Part shown: piece by piece, positions 28,416-37,548 of the stretch
How the letters are laid out: each line of letters starts with the position of its first letter
Numbering within the stretch: the stretch's first letter is position 1
Assembly: GCA_041191405.1 (NCBI GenBank)
Contig: JBEEOW010000025.1
Location: forward strand, 1-61,318
DNA length: 61,318 nt
Source of the DNA: JBEEOW01 sp041191405
GTDB taxonomy: Bacteria; Bacteroidota; Bacteroidia; Cytophagales; UBA9547
Direction of reading: 5' to 3'
The notes under the pieces: model-generated
The model's database searches: none
The model's input: the letters and a program-made list of their open reading frames with translations, nothing else
What the model was told of the DNA's origin: nothing
Program-made: the position numbers and the translations under genes

Positions 28416-28835
28416 ATGATTATGAAAGCCATCGCTGTAACCATATTATGCCTGTATTTCACTATTTTAGGTTTTATGCCTAAGGTGGGTGCGGAGCATT
28501 TTGAAAAATTGGGTGCTTTGGTTTCGCATTTTTATGAACATCACGAAAAAAATGCTGACATTTCGTTTACCGACTTTTTGGTATTACATTATTTTGACCA
28601 ATCACATCAAACAGCTGAAAATCATGGAGATTTGCCATTTTTCCCTAGTGACGACAATCACCACCATAATCATGTTAGTTTAGGTAATTGGGTGTTTTTT
28701 CAACCAAGTTTAAATTTCTTTTATGAAAATAAAGGTGCTGTAAATCAGTTATCTCCAAAATATTCTACTCAAAATCAAGATTTACTTTTTTCTCAATATT
28801 GCCACAGTATTTGGCAACCTCCTCGCCTAGCGTAG
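28416..28835 (+). CDS. Small exported His-rich protein of the metal efflux operon
   Basis: 139 residues. Signal-peptide-like N-terminus (about 1-26), then a His-rich body: paired His in YEHHEKN, and DDNHHHNHV (about 79-87), ending in SIWQPPRLA. Small His-rich proteins of this kind precede CzcA-type pumps in Bacteroidota, and a periplasmic metal-binding or sensing role is likely but not shown. Start may be ATG 28416 or ATG 28422. It is the first gene of the operon with czcA, tolC-type and adaptor genes; a 113-bp gap filled by an inverted repeat separates it from czcA. Confidence 0.7.
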   Translation: MIMKAIAVTILCLYFTILGFMPKVGAEHFEKLGALVSHFYEHHEKNADISFTDFLVLHYFDQSHQTAENHGDLPFFPSDDNHHHNHVSLGNWVFFQPSLNFFYENKGAVNQLSPKYSTQNQDLLFSQYCHSIWQPPRLA

Positions 28836-28943
28836 TTTTTTAGTACAAAGTATTGAGTACTGTGTACTGAGATTTATCTATATCTCAATTTTCCAATTTA
28901 CATTACCTTGTACCTAGTACGCTGTACTTTGTACTAAAATCTA
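28836..28943. repeat. Inverted repeat of GTAC-word arms inside the efflux operon
   Basis: The left arm (TTTTAGTACAAAGTA and following, 28837-28871) and right arm (28904-28938, ending TACTTTGTACTAAAA) are inverted copies made of repeated GTACT words. The element fills the entire gap between the His-rich gene's stop and the czcA start. Same architecture as 21640-21975 with a different word. Confidence 0.65.
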
Positions 28944-28948
28944 TTAAC

Positions 28949-31900
28949 ATGTTAGATAAAATTATTCGATTTTCGATATATAATAAGCTCATTATTGGGC
29001 TTATGGTATTGGGGTTGATAGTTTGGGGCGGTTATTCGGCAAGTAAATTACCGATTGATGCTGTGCCAGATATCACCAATAATCAAGTGCAGATATTAAC
29101 CGTAAGTCCATCATTATCAGCGAATGAAATGGAAAGGTTAATTACATTTCCAGTGGAATTGGCGATGGCAAATATTCCTGGTAAAAAAGAGTTAAGAAGT
29201 TTTTCGAGATTCGGCTTATCGGTTGTTACCATAGTTTTTGACGACGGAATTGATATTTACTGGGCTCGCCAACAAGTAAGCGAACGCCTAATTGGGGTAA
29301 AAAACCAAATTCCTGCCGGTGCTGGCGAACCAGAACTTGCGCCTATAACTACTGGTTTAGGTGAAATTTACCAATACGTTTTGAAACCATTACCAGGTTT
29401 TGAACAAGAATTTGATGCAATGAAATTACGAAGTCTGCAAGATTGGGTAATTCGTCGTCAGCTTTTGAGTACGCCTGGTATTGCTGAAGTGAGTAGTTTT
29501 GGTGGTTTGCTAAAACAATACGAAATAGCAATTGAACCACAACAGCTTAAAAGTTACAACATTAGCATTGCAGAAATATATGCCGCATTGCAAAAAAACA
29601 ACCAAAATACAGGGGGTGCTTATATTGACCAAAAGCCATATTCGTATTTTATTCGTTCCGAAGGTTTGGCCCGAACTATTGAAGATATTGAGAAGATTGT
29701 TGTAAAAAACACCACTTCTGGTACACCAATTTTGATTCGTAATGTAGCAAAAGTGCAGTACGGTTCGGCGGTTCGTTATGGAGCCATGACTTTAAATGGC
29801 AAAGGTGAAGTAGTTGGTGGAATTGTAATGATGCTTAAAGGTGAAAACTCAAGCAAAGTAATTGCAAATGTGAAACTTAAAGTTGCCGAAATTCAAAAAA
29901 CCTTACCCAAAGGTGTTGTAATTGAAGCTTATCTTGATAGAACAAAATTGGTAAACAATGCCATTTCAACTGTTACAAAAAACTTAGCCGAAGGTGCATT
30001 GATTGTGATTTTTGTATTGGTGTTGATGCTAGGAAATGTTCGAGCAGGTTTGGTAGTGGTATCAGTAATTCCGTTGGCAATGCTTTTTGCCTTGGGAATG
30101 ATGTCGCTGTTTGGCGTATCGGGTAATTTAATGAGTTTGGGTGCAATTGATTTTGGTTTGATTGTAGATGGAGCAGCTATTATTGTGGAAGCAACCTTAC
30201 ATCATTTGCATCAAAGAATGCATCAAAACAAAGTTACGCTTACTTTAACTGCCAAAGAAATGGACGAAGAAGTGTACGATTCGGCTCGTAAAATTCGTGG
30301 TTCGGCGGCCTTTGGCGAGATAATTATTTTAATTGTTTATTTACCAATTTTAGCCTTGACAGGTGTTGAAGGTAAAATGTTTGGACCAATGGCGCAAACG
30401 GTTTCATTTGCAATTATCGGTGCATTTATTTTGTCATTAACCTATGTACCAATGGTTTCGGCTTTGTTTATGAATAAAACTATCAAACCCGACACTGGTT
30501 TTGCTTCTCGATTAATTAATAAATTACATACCTATTATTTACCTATTTTAGAATGGACATTAGCTCAGAAAAAGAAAATTGTGATTTCATCTGTTGCAAT
30601 GTTTGTGTTTGCAATCGTGGTATTCTTGGGAATGGGTGGTGAGTTTATTCCAACATTAGACGAAGGAGATTTTGCAGTTGAAACCCGAGCTATGGCTGGT
30701 AGTTCATTAAGTGAAACGGTGGACGTTTCAGAAAAAGCAGGCAAACTTTTATTAACTCATTTCCCTGATGAAGTAATAAAAGTAGTTGGTAAAATTGGTT
30801 CGTCTGAAGTACCAACAGACCCAATGCCGGTTGAAGCCTGCGATTTAATGATTATCTTAAAACCTAAGGACGAATGGAAAAAAGCACATTCTCGTGAGGA
30901 ATTAGCAGGTAAAATGCAAGAAGTGTTGTCGGAATTACCAGGAGTAACATTTGGATTTCAACAACCTATTCAAATGCGATTCAATGAGTTAATGACAGGT
31001 GCTCGTCAAGATGTGGTAATAAAAGTGTATGGTGACGATTTAGATAAATTGGCAAAAGTAGCTGATAAAATTGGAGCAAAAATCCACAAATTAGAAGGGT
31101 TACAAGATTTATACATTGAAAAAATAACTGGTTTACAGCAAATTGAAGTTAAATTTAATAGAGATAGAATTGCTCAATATGGTTTAAATATCGAGGATGT
31201 AAATAATACAATTCAGGCAGCATTTGCTGGGAAATCTGCGGGAATGGTTTACGAAGGCGAAGAACGTTACGACTTGGTTGTTCGATTAAAACAAGAAAAC
31301 CGTAGCAGAATTGAAGATGTACAAAACTTATTTATCGACACACCAAATGGTTTGCATATACCTCTTAATCAAGTAGCTGAGGTGCAATTTGTGTTGGGAC
31401 CAAATCAAATTCAACGTGATAATACCAAACGATTTATTACTGTTGGTTTTAATGTTCGCAATAGAGATGTGCAATCAATTGTTGAGGAAGCTGAAAAAAT
31501 TATCTCGCAAAAAATAAAATTACCACTTGGCTACTCAGTAACTTATGGTGGTAGTTTTGAAAACTTGCAAGAAGCCAAAACCCGACTTTCTGTAGCTGTT
31601 CCTGTGGCATTGTTACTGATTTTTGTGTTGCTGTATTTCTCATTCAATTCCGTGAAACTAAGTTCGTTGATATTCTCAGCCATTCCGCTTTCGGCTATTG
31701 GAGGTGTGTTTGCTTTATGGTTGCGTGATATGCCATTTAGTATTTCGGCAGGGGTGGGTTTTATAGCATTGTTTGGTGTGGCTGTTTTAAATGGTATAGT
31801 ATTGATAGCCAGCTTTAAACAGTTAGAAAACGAAGGTACTTTTGATTCAATAAAGGCAATTGTAATCGAAGGTTGTATCACACGTTTGCGTCCGGTATTG

Positions 31901-32098
31901 ATGACAGCCATGGTGGCATCACTAGGATTTTTGCCAATGGCATTGAGTCATTCCTCAGGTGCTGAAGTACAAAAACCACTTGCAACTGTGGTGATAGGTG
32001 GCTTAATATCAAGTACTTTACTTACTTTGGTAGTGTTACCAGCATTGTATATGTTGGCTTTTGGAAATAGAAAAATTGTTAAATCAGAGGTATCATGA
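28949..32098 (+). CDS. czcA: CzcA-type heavy-metal efflux RND pump
   Basis: 1049 residues, full RND length: a first membrane helix, large periplasmic domain, helices 2-6 around 340-510, second periplasmic domain, and helices 7-12 at about 860-1040. The pump exports metal cations across the inner membrane and periplasm using the proton gradient. The helix-4 motif DFGLIVDGAAIIVE places Asp401, Asp407 and Glu414 as in the divalent-cation (HME1-type Zn/Co/Cd/Ni) pumps and unlike the copper/silver CusA signature. Substrate is therefore inferred as divalent metals. The stop overlaps the next start (ATGA), so pump and outer-membrane channel are translationally coupled. Confidence 0.94.
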   Translation: MLDKIIRFSIYNKLIIGLMVLGLIVWGGYSASKLPIDAVPDITNNQVQILTVSPSLSANEMERLITFPVELAMANIPGKKELRSFSRFGLSVVTIVFDDGIDIYWARQQVSERLIGVKNQIPAGAGEPELAPITTGLGEIYQYVLKPLPGFEQEFDAMKLRSLQDWVIRRQLLSTPGIAEVSSFGGLLKQYEIAIEPQQLKSYNISIAEIYAALQKNNQNTGGAYIDQKPYSYFIRSEGLARTIEDIEKIVVKNTTSGTPILIRNVAKVQYGSAVRYGAMTLNGKGEVVGGIVMMLKGENSSKVIANVKLKVAEIQKTLPKGVVIEAYLDRTKLVNNAISTVTKNLAEGALIVIFVLVLMLGNVRAGLVVVSVIPLAMLFALGMMSLFGVSGNLMSLGAIDFGLIVDGAAIIVEATLHHLHQRMHQNKVTLTLTAKEMDEEVYDSARKIRGSAAFGEIIILIVYLPILALTGVEGKMFGPMAQTVSFAIIGAFILSLTYVPMVSALFMNKTIKPDTGFASRLINKLHTYYLPILEWTLAQKKKIVISSVAMFVFAIVVFLGMGGEFIPTLDEGDFAVETRAMAGSSLSETVDVSEKAGKLLLTHFPDEVIKVVGKIGSSEVPTDPMPVEACDLMIILKPKDEWKKAHSREELAGKMQEVLSELPGVTFGFQQPIQMRFNELMTGARQDVVIKVYGDDLDKLAKVADKIGAKIHKLEGLQDLYIEKITGLQQIEVKFNRDRIAQYGLNIEDVNNTIQAAFAGKSAGMVYEGEERYDLVVRLKQENRSRIEDVQNLFIDTPNGLHIPLNQVAEVQFVLGPNQIQRDNTKRFITVGFNVRNRDVQSIVEEAEKIISQKIKLPLGYSVTYGGSFENLQEAKTRLSVAVPVALLLIFVLLYFSFNSVKLSSLIFSAIPLSAIGGVFALWLRDMPFSISAGVGFIALFGVAVLNGIVLIASFKQLENEGTFDSIKAIVIEGCITRLRPVLMTAMVASLGFLPMALSHSSGAEVQKPLATVVIGGLISSTLLTLVVLPALYMLAFGNRKIVKSEVS

Positions 32099-33318
32099 AA
32101 AAACTAATTGTATATATATGTTGCTTGCTACCAATAACATTGTTGGCACAGCAAACCCTTAGTTGGGACGAAGCCTTGCAAAAATTGCAGGATAATAATT
32201 TACTTATCAAAGCATCAGCCAAGAACATTGAATCACAACGAGTTTTAGAAAAATCAGCTTTTGATTTAGGTAAAACACAGTTCAATTATTTAGGGGGGCA
32301 ATACAACTCTATCCAAATTGATAATAATGTTGGAATCAACCAGAGCTTCAGTTTGCCAGCTTTATACTTAGCGCAAAGTAAAAACTATAAAGCTCAAACT
32401 AATTTAAGCGAATTGATTCATAGTCTGACTATTAATGAACAAAAGTGGTTGTTGAAATCATTGATGGTGCAAGTTATTTATCAAAAAATGAAGCATAAAA
32501 TGCTTTTAAGTCAAGATAGTACGTTGGCTATTTTGGTAAAAGCGAGTGATTTACGTTACAAAACTGGCGAAACCAATCAGCTTGAAAAAATATCGAGTGA
32601 GGCTTTATGGTTCGATGTTCAAAATCAACTTCAGCAATCAAAAGCCGATATTGATATTACTTTGAACCAAATCAGAACCTTAATTGGTAGTAACGAAATG
32701 ATTGATTTAAAAGAAAATGCTTTTCCAAATTTCAAAACAAACAATTCAGATACAAGCATTTATACAAATCATCCTTTGTATTTAATCAGCAAACAACAAA
32801 ACAATATTTTGCAAACAAGTATAAAACTTGAAAAAGCTAAAACATATCCTGATGTAAGTTTTGGGTATTTTAGTCAAACCTTGATTGGTACACAAAATAT
32901 TGACGGAAACGATAAATATTTCTCTGGGAAAAATAGATTTCAAGGTTGGCAAGTATCGCTTTTTGTTCCACTTTGGCTCAAGCCTTACAGAGCTAGAATC
33001 AATTCCTTGCAATTATCAGCCGAAGCAAATCAGTTTAAAGCCCAACAAACTGCCAATAATTTAAAACTCGAAATTGGTAACACACAAGCTGAATTGAACA
33101 AAAACCAAGCTTCTTTGCAATTTTACGAAACCAAAGGTTTGCCTCAAGCTTCGTTAATTTTACAAAATGCCCAAAAAGAATTTAAAGGCGGACAAATTGG
33201 ATATCTTGAATATTTTCAAGCATTTAACCGAGCTTATGGAATCAAAAATTCAGCTTTGGATATTCAACTAAAATTCAATCAAACCTTAATAAAACTTCAA
33301 TATTTAACTGGGAATTGA
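32095..33318 (+). CDS. TolC-family outer-membrane channel of the metal pump
   Basis: 407 residues. Signal peptide (1-19, ending LLAQ), then the long alpha-helical repeats typical of TolC/CzcC proteins, with QTLSWDEAL at the mature start and a second half repeating the pattern (LEIGNTQAELNKNQASLQFY). It forms the outer-membrane exit duct for the CzcA pump. Overlaps czcA by 4 nt. The usual internal duplication is present and the length is normal for CzcC-like members. Confidence 0.9.
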   Translation: MKKLIVYICCLLPITLLAQQTLSWDEALQKLQDNNLLIKASAKNIESQRVLEKSAFDLGKTQFNYLGGQYNSIQIDNNVGINQSFSLPALYLAQSKNYKAQTNLSELIHSLTINEQKWLLKSLMVQVIYQKMKHKMLLSQDSTLAILVKASDLRYKTGETNQLEKISSEALWFDVQNQLQQSKADIDITLNQIRTLIGSNEMIDLKENAFPNFKTNNSDTSIYTNHPLYLISKQQNNILQTSIKLEKAKTYPDVSFGYFSQTLIGTQNIDGNDKYFSGKNRFQGWQVSLFVPLWLKPYRARINSLQLSAEANQFKAQQTANNLKLEIGNTQAELNKNQASLQFYETKGLPQASLILQNAQKEFKGGQIGYLEYFQAFNRAYGIKNSALDIQLKFNQTLIKLQYLTGN

Positions 33319-33337
33319 GTTAAGAGTTTAACAATTA

Positions 33338-33406
33338 GTCCCATAGGGACGGAGATATCATAGCCTTGGGTTTCAACCCAAGGAGAAAAGAAAAGGGTTT
33401 CAACCC
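33338..33406. repeat. Three short hairpins before the adaptor gene
   Basis: GTCCC-ata-GGGAC (33338-33350), CCTTGGGTT-tc-AACCCAAGG (33364-33383) and GGGTTTCAACCC (33395-33406). The last two share the GGGTTTCAACCC core. A REP-like cluster within the efflux operon. It creates a false upstream extension of the adaptor frame from 33366. Confidence 0.65.
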
Positions 33407-33437
33407 AACATTATCATCAACAATAAAGAATTTAATT

Positions 33438-34580
33438 ATGAAAAATATAATCATCCTTGTTTCATTACTTTACATAGTTTCATGTTCAAGTAAAAAAGAA
33501 ACACCAACCGAGCAAGCACCTGTTGATGCAAATAAAATAATTACTGTTTCACTCACAGAGCCACAGCTAAAGAATGCAAATATTGCATTAGGTGCAGCTG
33601 CCATCAAAAATGTGGGCTTAGATATTAAAGTGAGTGGAACGCTAGATGTACCTCCACAAAACCTAATAAGTATCTCAGTACCAATGGGTGGATACATTAG
33701 AACAACAAAATTATTACAAGGAATTCATGTACAAAAAGGCGAAGTATTGGCTACTTTAGAAAACAGCGAATACATTCAATTGCAAATGGATTATCTTGAT
33801 GCTAAAAACAAATTGGCATTGGCAAAAAGCGAATTCAACCGTCAAGAAGAGTTAAGTAAAGAAAATGTAAGTTCTGCCAAAATATTTCAGCAAGTAAGCA
33901 CCGATTACCAAAACTTACAAAATGCAACCAAGGCTTTGGCTGAAAAATTAAAAATGATTGGCATCAATGCAGATAAAATTTCGAGTGCAACAATAAGTTC
34001 AAAAATTGAAATTCGTTCGCCAATAAGTGGTTATGTAACTACGGTAAATGTAAATGTTGGCAAATTTGTAACTCCAAATGATGTACTTGCCGAAATTGTT
34101 GATATTGAGCACCTTCATGCGGAATTAAGTGTTTTTGAGAAAGATATTTTGCACTTAAGAAAAGGACAAAAAGTAACATTTAACCTCATTAACGAACCAA
34201 ATACAGAATATAATGCATCGGTATTTTTGGTAAATTATAAAATAAACGACGACCGTACCGTTCGTGTACATGCCCATTTAGACAAAAATTATCCAAACCT
34301 AATACCAGGAATGTACCTAAGTGCCATTATCCACACCGACGGCTTTGATGCCATCACCCTAAACAATGATGCAATAGTTGAAATGGACGGACAATCATAC
34401 ATATTTGTACAGTCTGACAATAACCCATTAGAATACAAGGCAATACCAGTTAAAAAAGGTCTACCACACGAAGGCTTTACCGAAGTAACCATACCTCAAG
34501 AATATGCCAAAAGCAATAAAATTGTGGTAAAAGGTACTTATACTTTGTTAGCAATGTTAACCAATACTGAAGAGGAGTAA
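33438..34580 (+). CDS. czcB: Periplasmic adaptor (membrane fusion) lipoprotein of the metal pump
   Basis: 380 residues from ATG 33438. This start gives a clean lipoprotein signal (LLYIVSC, Cys16), whereas the longer frame from 33366 begins inside the hairpin repeats and lacks a signal. Domains follow the membrane-fusion order: barrel-sandwich (about 60-120 and 185-225), a coiled-coil hairpin (about 120-180, rich in Lys/Glu/Ala), then beta-barrel and membrane-proximal domains. It links the CzcA pump to the TolC-type channel. Last gene of the operon; the gap before it is 119 nt. No His-rich metal-binding tail, unlike some CzcB proteins. Confidence 0.92.
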   Translation: MKNIIILVSLLYIVSCSSKKETPTEQAPVDANKIITVSLTEPQLKNANIALGAAAIKNVGLDIKVSGTLDVPPQNLISISVPMGGYIRTTKLLQGIHVQKGEVLATLENSEYIQLQMDYLDAKNKLALAKSEFNRQEELSKENVSSAKIFQQVSTDYQNLQNATKALAEKLKMIGINADKISSATISSKIEIRSPISGYVTTVNVNVGKFVTPNDVLAEIVDIEHLHAELSVFEKDILHLRKGQKVTFNLINEPNTEYNASVFLVNYKINDDRTVRVHAHLDKNYPNLIPGMYLSAIIHTDGFDAITLNNDAIVEMDGQSYIFVQSDNNPLEYKAIPVKKGLPHEGFTEVTIPQEYAKSNKIVVKGTYTLLAMLTNTEEE

Positions 34581-34631
34581 GTTTATTAACAATTTAATAA
34601 TATTCACAATTTGCGATATAATAAATTAATG

Positions 34632-34653
34632 TTTAATGTTGTTAAACATTAAA
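34632..34653. promoter_or_regulatory. Leader hairpin before the VIT-domain gene
   Basis: TTTAATGTT-gtta-AACATTAAA, a 9-bp stem ending about 10 nt before the ATG at 34664. Could be an operator or translation-control hairpin. Confidence 0.25.
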
Positions 34654-34663
34654 AAATATAACT

Positions 34664-36871
34664 ATGAAAAGATTTAATATTAATTTATTGTTTTTTGTTG
34701 TTTTTATAACAATAAGCAATTTTGTTTCTGCTCAAAACTCTCTATCAATATCTGACCCCAAAATCTCTTGGAGTAAATATGGTAAAGGTAGTATTGATGA
34801 TGCTGTTTTTATAGTTGAACCTAAAGGAATTTATTCCGAAGTATCGCTTTTTTTAACATTTTCTTCAAAAGCTACTTCAATGAATTTAAATACAGATACT
34901 CTTGAAACAGTTTTTAATTTTAATCTTCCTGCAAATTCATTAGTTACTGATTCATGGTTATGGGTTAATAATGATATTATTCAAGCTAAAATTATGGATA
35001 AATGGACAGCTAGAAATATATATGAAGGAATAGTTAAAAGAAGACAAGACCCTTCGATATTAACCAAAAATGGTAACCAATATGAATTGAGAATTTTCCC
35101 AGTATTAGGAAATCAAGCTAGAAAAGTAAAAATTAAAATGTTGTTACCAAACGTATGGAATTCAGATGGTAATTTTTCTGTTAATTTACCATTAAATATA
35201 TTGAATGCAGCAAGTAACAGCTATTGTGGCTATAATGGATATTATAGTTATAATTACTGTACATCTACATCAGGTATTCCAAGTTTGGCTAAAGTTTTAG
35301 TTAAAGGGAATTCAAACTTTTTATTAAGTAATGAATCAATTTCAAAATTTACAACAAATATTGATACATTAAATGCTGTATATAAATATACAACTGTTGA
35401 TAGAGCTGTATTTTCAGATAATTTTAGTATTAAATTTAAATCACAAAATATTAAAGAGGGTGTATTTTTAAATACATATAAAACATCGTCTACTGAAGGT
35501 TTTTATCAATTAGTATTTTTTCCAAATAAAACCTTAAATCTTCCTGTAAAAAGAAAAACAGCGTTTATTATTGATTATGAGGCTAATAAATCAACAATAA
35601 CTCCTTCTCAATTATTTTCTAATTTAAAAAATTACATAGTTAATAATTATACTGAAAAAGATTCATTTGCAATATTCTTTGGAGGATTTATTATTGAAGG
35701 AACTGGTAATAAATGGATTTCAGGAGATAGTTTAACTAAAGCAACTATTTTCTCAAAAATTGATGATTCTAAAATAAAAACTTATAGCACATTAAATTCT
35801 TTGTTATCAAAATCATCTGAATTTGTTAATGAAAATAATGGAGGAGATATTGTAATAATTTCAGCTTCAGAACATAATTATAACGCATCTAACTCAAATA
35901 CATTAATTAATGATTATGTAGCAACTTTACCAATAACTACAAGAGTTTATAGTATTGATCTTCTAACAAATTATTCAAATTATAATTGGTATAATAATAG
36001 TTACTTATATGGTGATGCATACTTTTATCAAACATTATGTAGGCTAACTAGTGGTATGCAAACAAGTTTATTAGTTGACTATAGTAACAATAAAACACCT
36101 AATGGATATAATGAAATGTTGAATAAAATTTTACAGGAATTAACAGGTAAAATTGCAACGATGGATGTTCATACTACTTTATTAAATGGATTTTGTTATG
36201 ATAGATTAAATTTCAATACTATTCAAAATATAAGTATCAATAGTCCAATTATACAAACAGGTAAATTTTCAGGTAGTATGCCTTTAATTATTAATTTATC
36301 AGGAAGCTATAATGGGAATTCATTTTATAAAAATATTGCTATTAATGAAAATGAAATTTCAACAAGTGATAGTATTACTAAAACGATATGGAATGGTAAA
36401 TTTATTTTAGAATCTGAATCAAATACTCAATCAAATTCAATGATTGGTTCTATAATAAATTTGAGTTTAAAAAATAGAATTTTATCAAATTATACAGCAT
36501 TCTTAGCTTTAGAACCATCACAAGGAGGACAAGTTTGTTCAACATGTATAGATGAATCAACAATTGCGGGTTTAGAAGATATCAACAAAGATTCTGTTGA
36601 AATTGAAGCTTATCCTAATCCAACATCTTCTATAACAAAAATAATAATTAAAGATAAGTATATCAATAACAATGATGTCAAGGTATCAATTACAAACCTT
36701 TTAGGAGAAAATATTATAACGTTTGATAATTTGACTGATTTTGTAAATAATAATAAAATTGAATTTAGTTTTGATGTAAATGATTATTCAAATTTAATAA
36801 ATGGTGTATATTTATTAAAGTACTCAAGTTCAAGCAATACAAAAATTATTAAGATAATTGTAAATAAATAA
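34664..36871 (+). CDS. T9SS-secreted VIT-domain protein with degenerate vWA-like domain
   Basis: 735 residues. Signal peptide at 1-23 (ending VSAQ). A VIT (vault/inter-alpha-trypsin inhibitor) domain covers about 30-165, with WLWVNNDIIQAKIMDKWTA, YEGIVKRRQDP and YELRIFPV recognisable. A von Willebrand A-like segment follows (about 290-440), but the place of the metal-binding DxSxS motif reads FIIDYEANKS, so the usual MIDAS metal site appears lost. The C-terminus (about 650-735) is a type A T9SS sorting domain (AYPNPTSS...NGVYLLKY). VIT-vWA proteins usually mediate protein contacts, so a surface interaction role is inferred. Starts after a short leader hairpin and ends before a 60-nt perfect palindrome. 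Confidence 0.88.
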   Translation: MKRFNINLLFFVVFITISNFVSAQNSLSISDPKISWSKYGKGSIDDAVFIVEPKGIYSEVSLFLTFSSKATSMNLNTDTLETVFNFNLPANSLVTDSWLWVNNDIIQAKIMDKWTARNIYEGIVKRRQDPSILTKNGNQYELRIFPVLGNQARKVKIKMLLPNVWNSDGNFSVNLPLNILNAASNSYCGYNGYYSYNYCTSTSGIPSLAKVLVKGNSNFLLSNESISKFTTNIDTLNAVYKYTTVDRAVFSDNFSIKFKSQNIKEGVFLNTYKTSSTEGFYQLVFFPNKTLNLPVKRKTAFIIDYEANKSTITPSQLFSNLKNYIVNNYTEKDSFAIFFGGFIIEGTGNKWISGDSLTKATIFSKIDDSKIKTYSTLNSLLSKSSEFVNENNGGDIVIISASEHNYNASNSNTLINDYVATLPITTRVYSIDLLTNYSNYNWYNNSYLYGDAYFYQTLCRLTSGMQTSLLVDYSNNKTPNGYNEMLNKILQELTGKIATMDVHTTLLNGFCYDRLNFNTIQNISINSPIIQTGKFSGSMPLIINLSGSYNGNSFYKNIAINENEISTSDSITKTIWNGKFILESESNTQSNSMIGSIINLSLKNRILSNYTAFLALEPSQGGQVCSTCIDESTIAGLEDINKDSVEIEAYPNPTSSITKIIIKDKYINNNDVKVSITNLLGENIITFDNLTDFVNNNKIEFSFDVNDYSNLINGVYLLKYSSSSNTKIIKIIVNK

Positions 36872-36897
36872 TAATTAGTTATTGATTCTAATAATTC

Positions 36898-36957
36898 AAA
36901 AAGTAGTTATTTAGGTAGTAATCAAAATTTTGATTACTACCTAAATAACTACTTTTT
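36898..36957 (+). terminator. Perfect 60-nt palindrome, probable bidirectional terminator
   Basis: Two 30-nt arms (36898-36927 and 36928-36957) are exact reverse complements with no spacer, beginning with A5 and ending with T5. Strong hairpin with a terminal U-tract 26 nt after the stop. Unusually long and perfect for a terminator. Confidence 0.85.
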
Positions 36958-37034
36958 TATTGGAATTGATTTTTATTGGTTTCCAAATCAAAATAATTGT
37001 AGATTTAAACTCATAACCTTCAACTACTACATCA

Positions 37035-37511
37035 ATGTTGGCATTTAAAGAATGGGCATATATTGTTCAGGCATTAATCTCTGGTAAACAGCAAATTATA
37101 CTTCGTAAAGGAGGAATTTCAGAAGATGAAAAAGATTTCATTTTGCGTGATAAATCATTTTTATTAATGCCAACTTTGTTTCATCAAGCACAACATTTAA
37201 TAAAAGAAGATTGGTTAAAATTTTACAATGAAAATTATCAATTGCCTGATAATAATACCTTTACAATCACTCACAAAGCCAATGTAATTGATTTTAAAGT
37301 TATTAATAGTTTAGAAGAGCTCTTATCACTCAACGATTTACATGTTTGGAAAGAAGATGTTTTACTAGAAAGATTTAATCGTTGGCAAAAAAATACAATT
37401 TACTGCCTTACTGTTACAACTGAAAAACTTGAAAACCCAATTATTTTAGATGCACAAAACCCCGAATTTGGTGGTTGTAAATCGTGGATTGAAGTTAATA
37501 AAATACATTAA
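37035..37511 (+). CDS. DUF1802-family protein
   Basis: 158 residues, cytoplasmic. It opens with AFKEWAYIVQALISGKQQII and LRKGGI, followed by a FLLMPTLFHQ segment, as in DUF1802 proteins; the biochemical role of the family is not known. Conserved basic and aromatic residues near the start suggest a small-molecule or nucleic-acid site, which is only inference. Lies alone between the palindrome terminator and convergent leftward genes. Confidence 0.75.
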   Translation: MLAFKEWAYIVQALISGKQQIILRKGGISEDEKDFILRDKSFLLMPTLFHQAQHLIKEDWLKFYNENYQLPDNNTFTITHKANVIDFKVINSLEELLSLNDLHVWKEDVLLERFNRWQKNTIYCLTVTTEKLENPIILDAQNPEFGGCKSWIEVNKIH

Positions 37512-37548
37512 TACGTTAAAATATTGAAAATCAACATACATTAATAAA

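Noticed and set aside
33366..33437. N-terminal extension of the adaptor protein
   Set aside because: The extension lies in hairpin repeats and would hide the lipoprotein signal.
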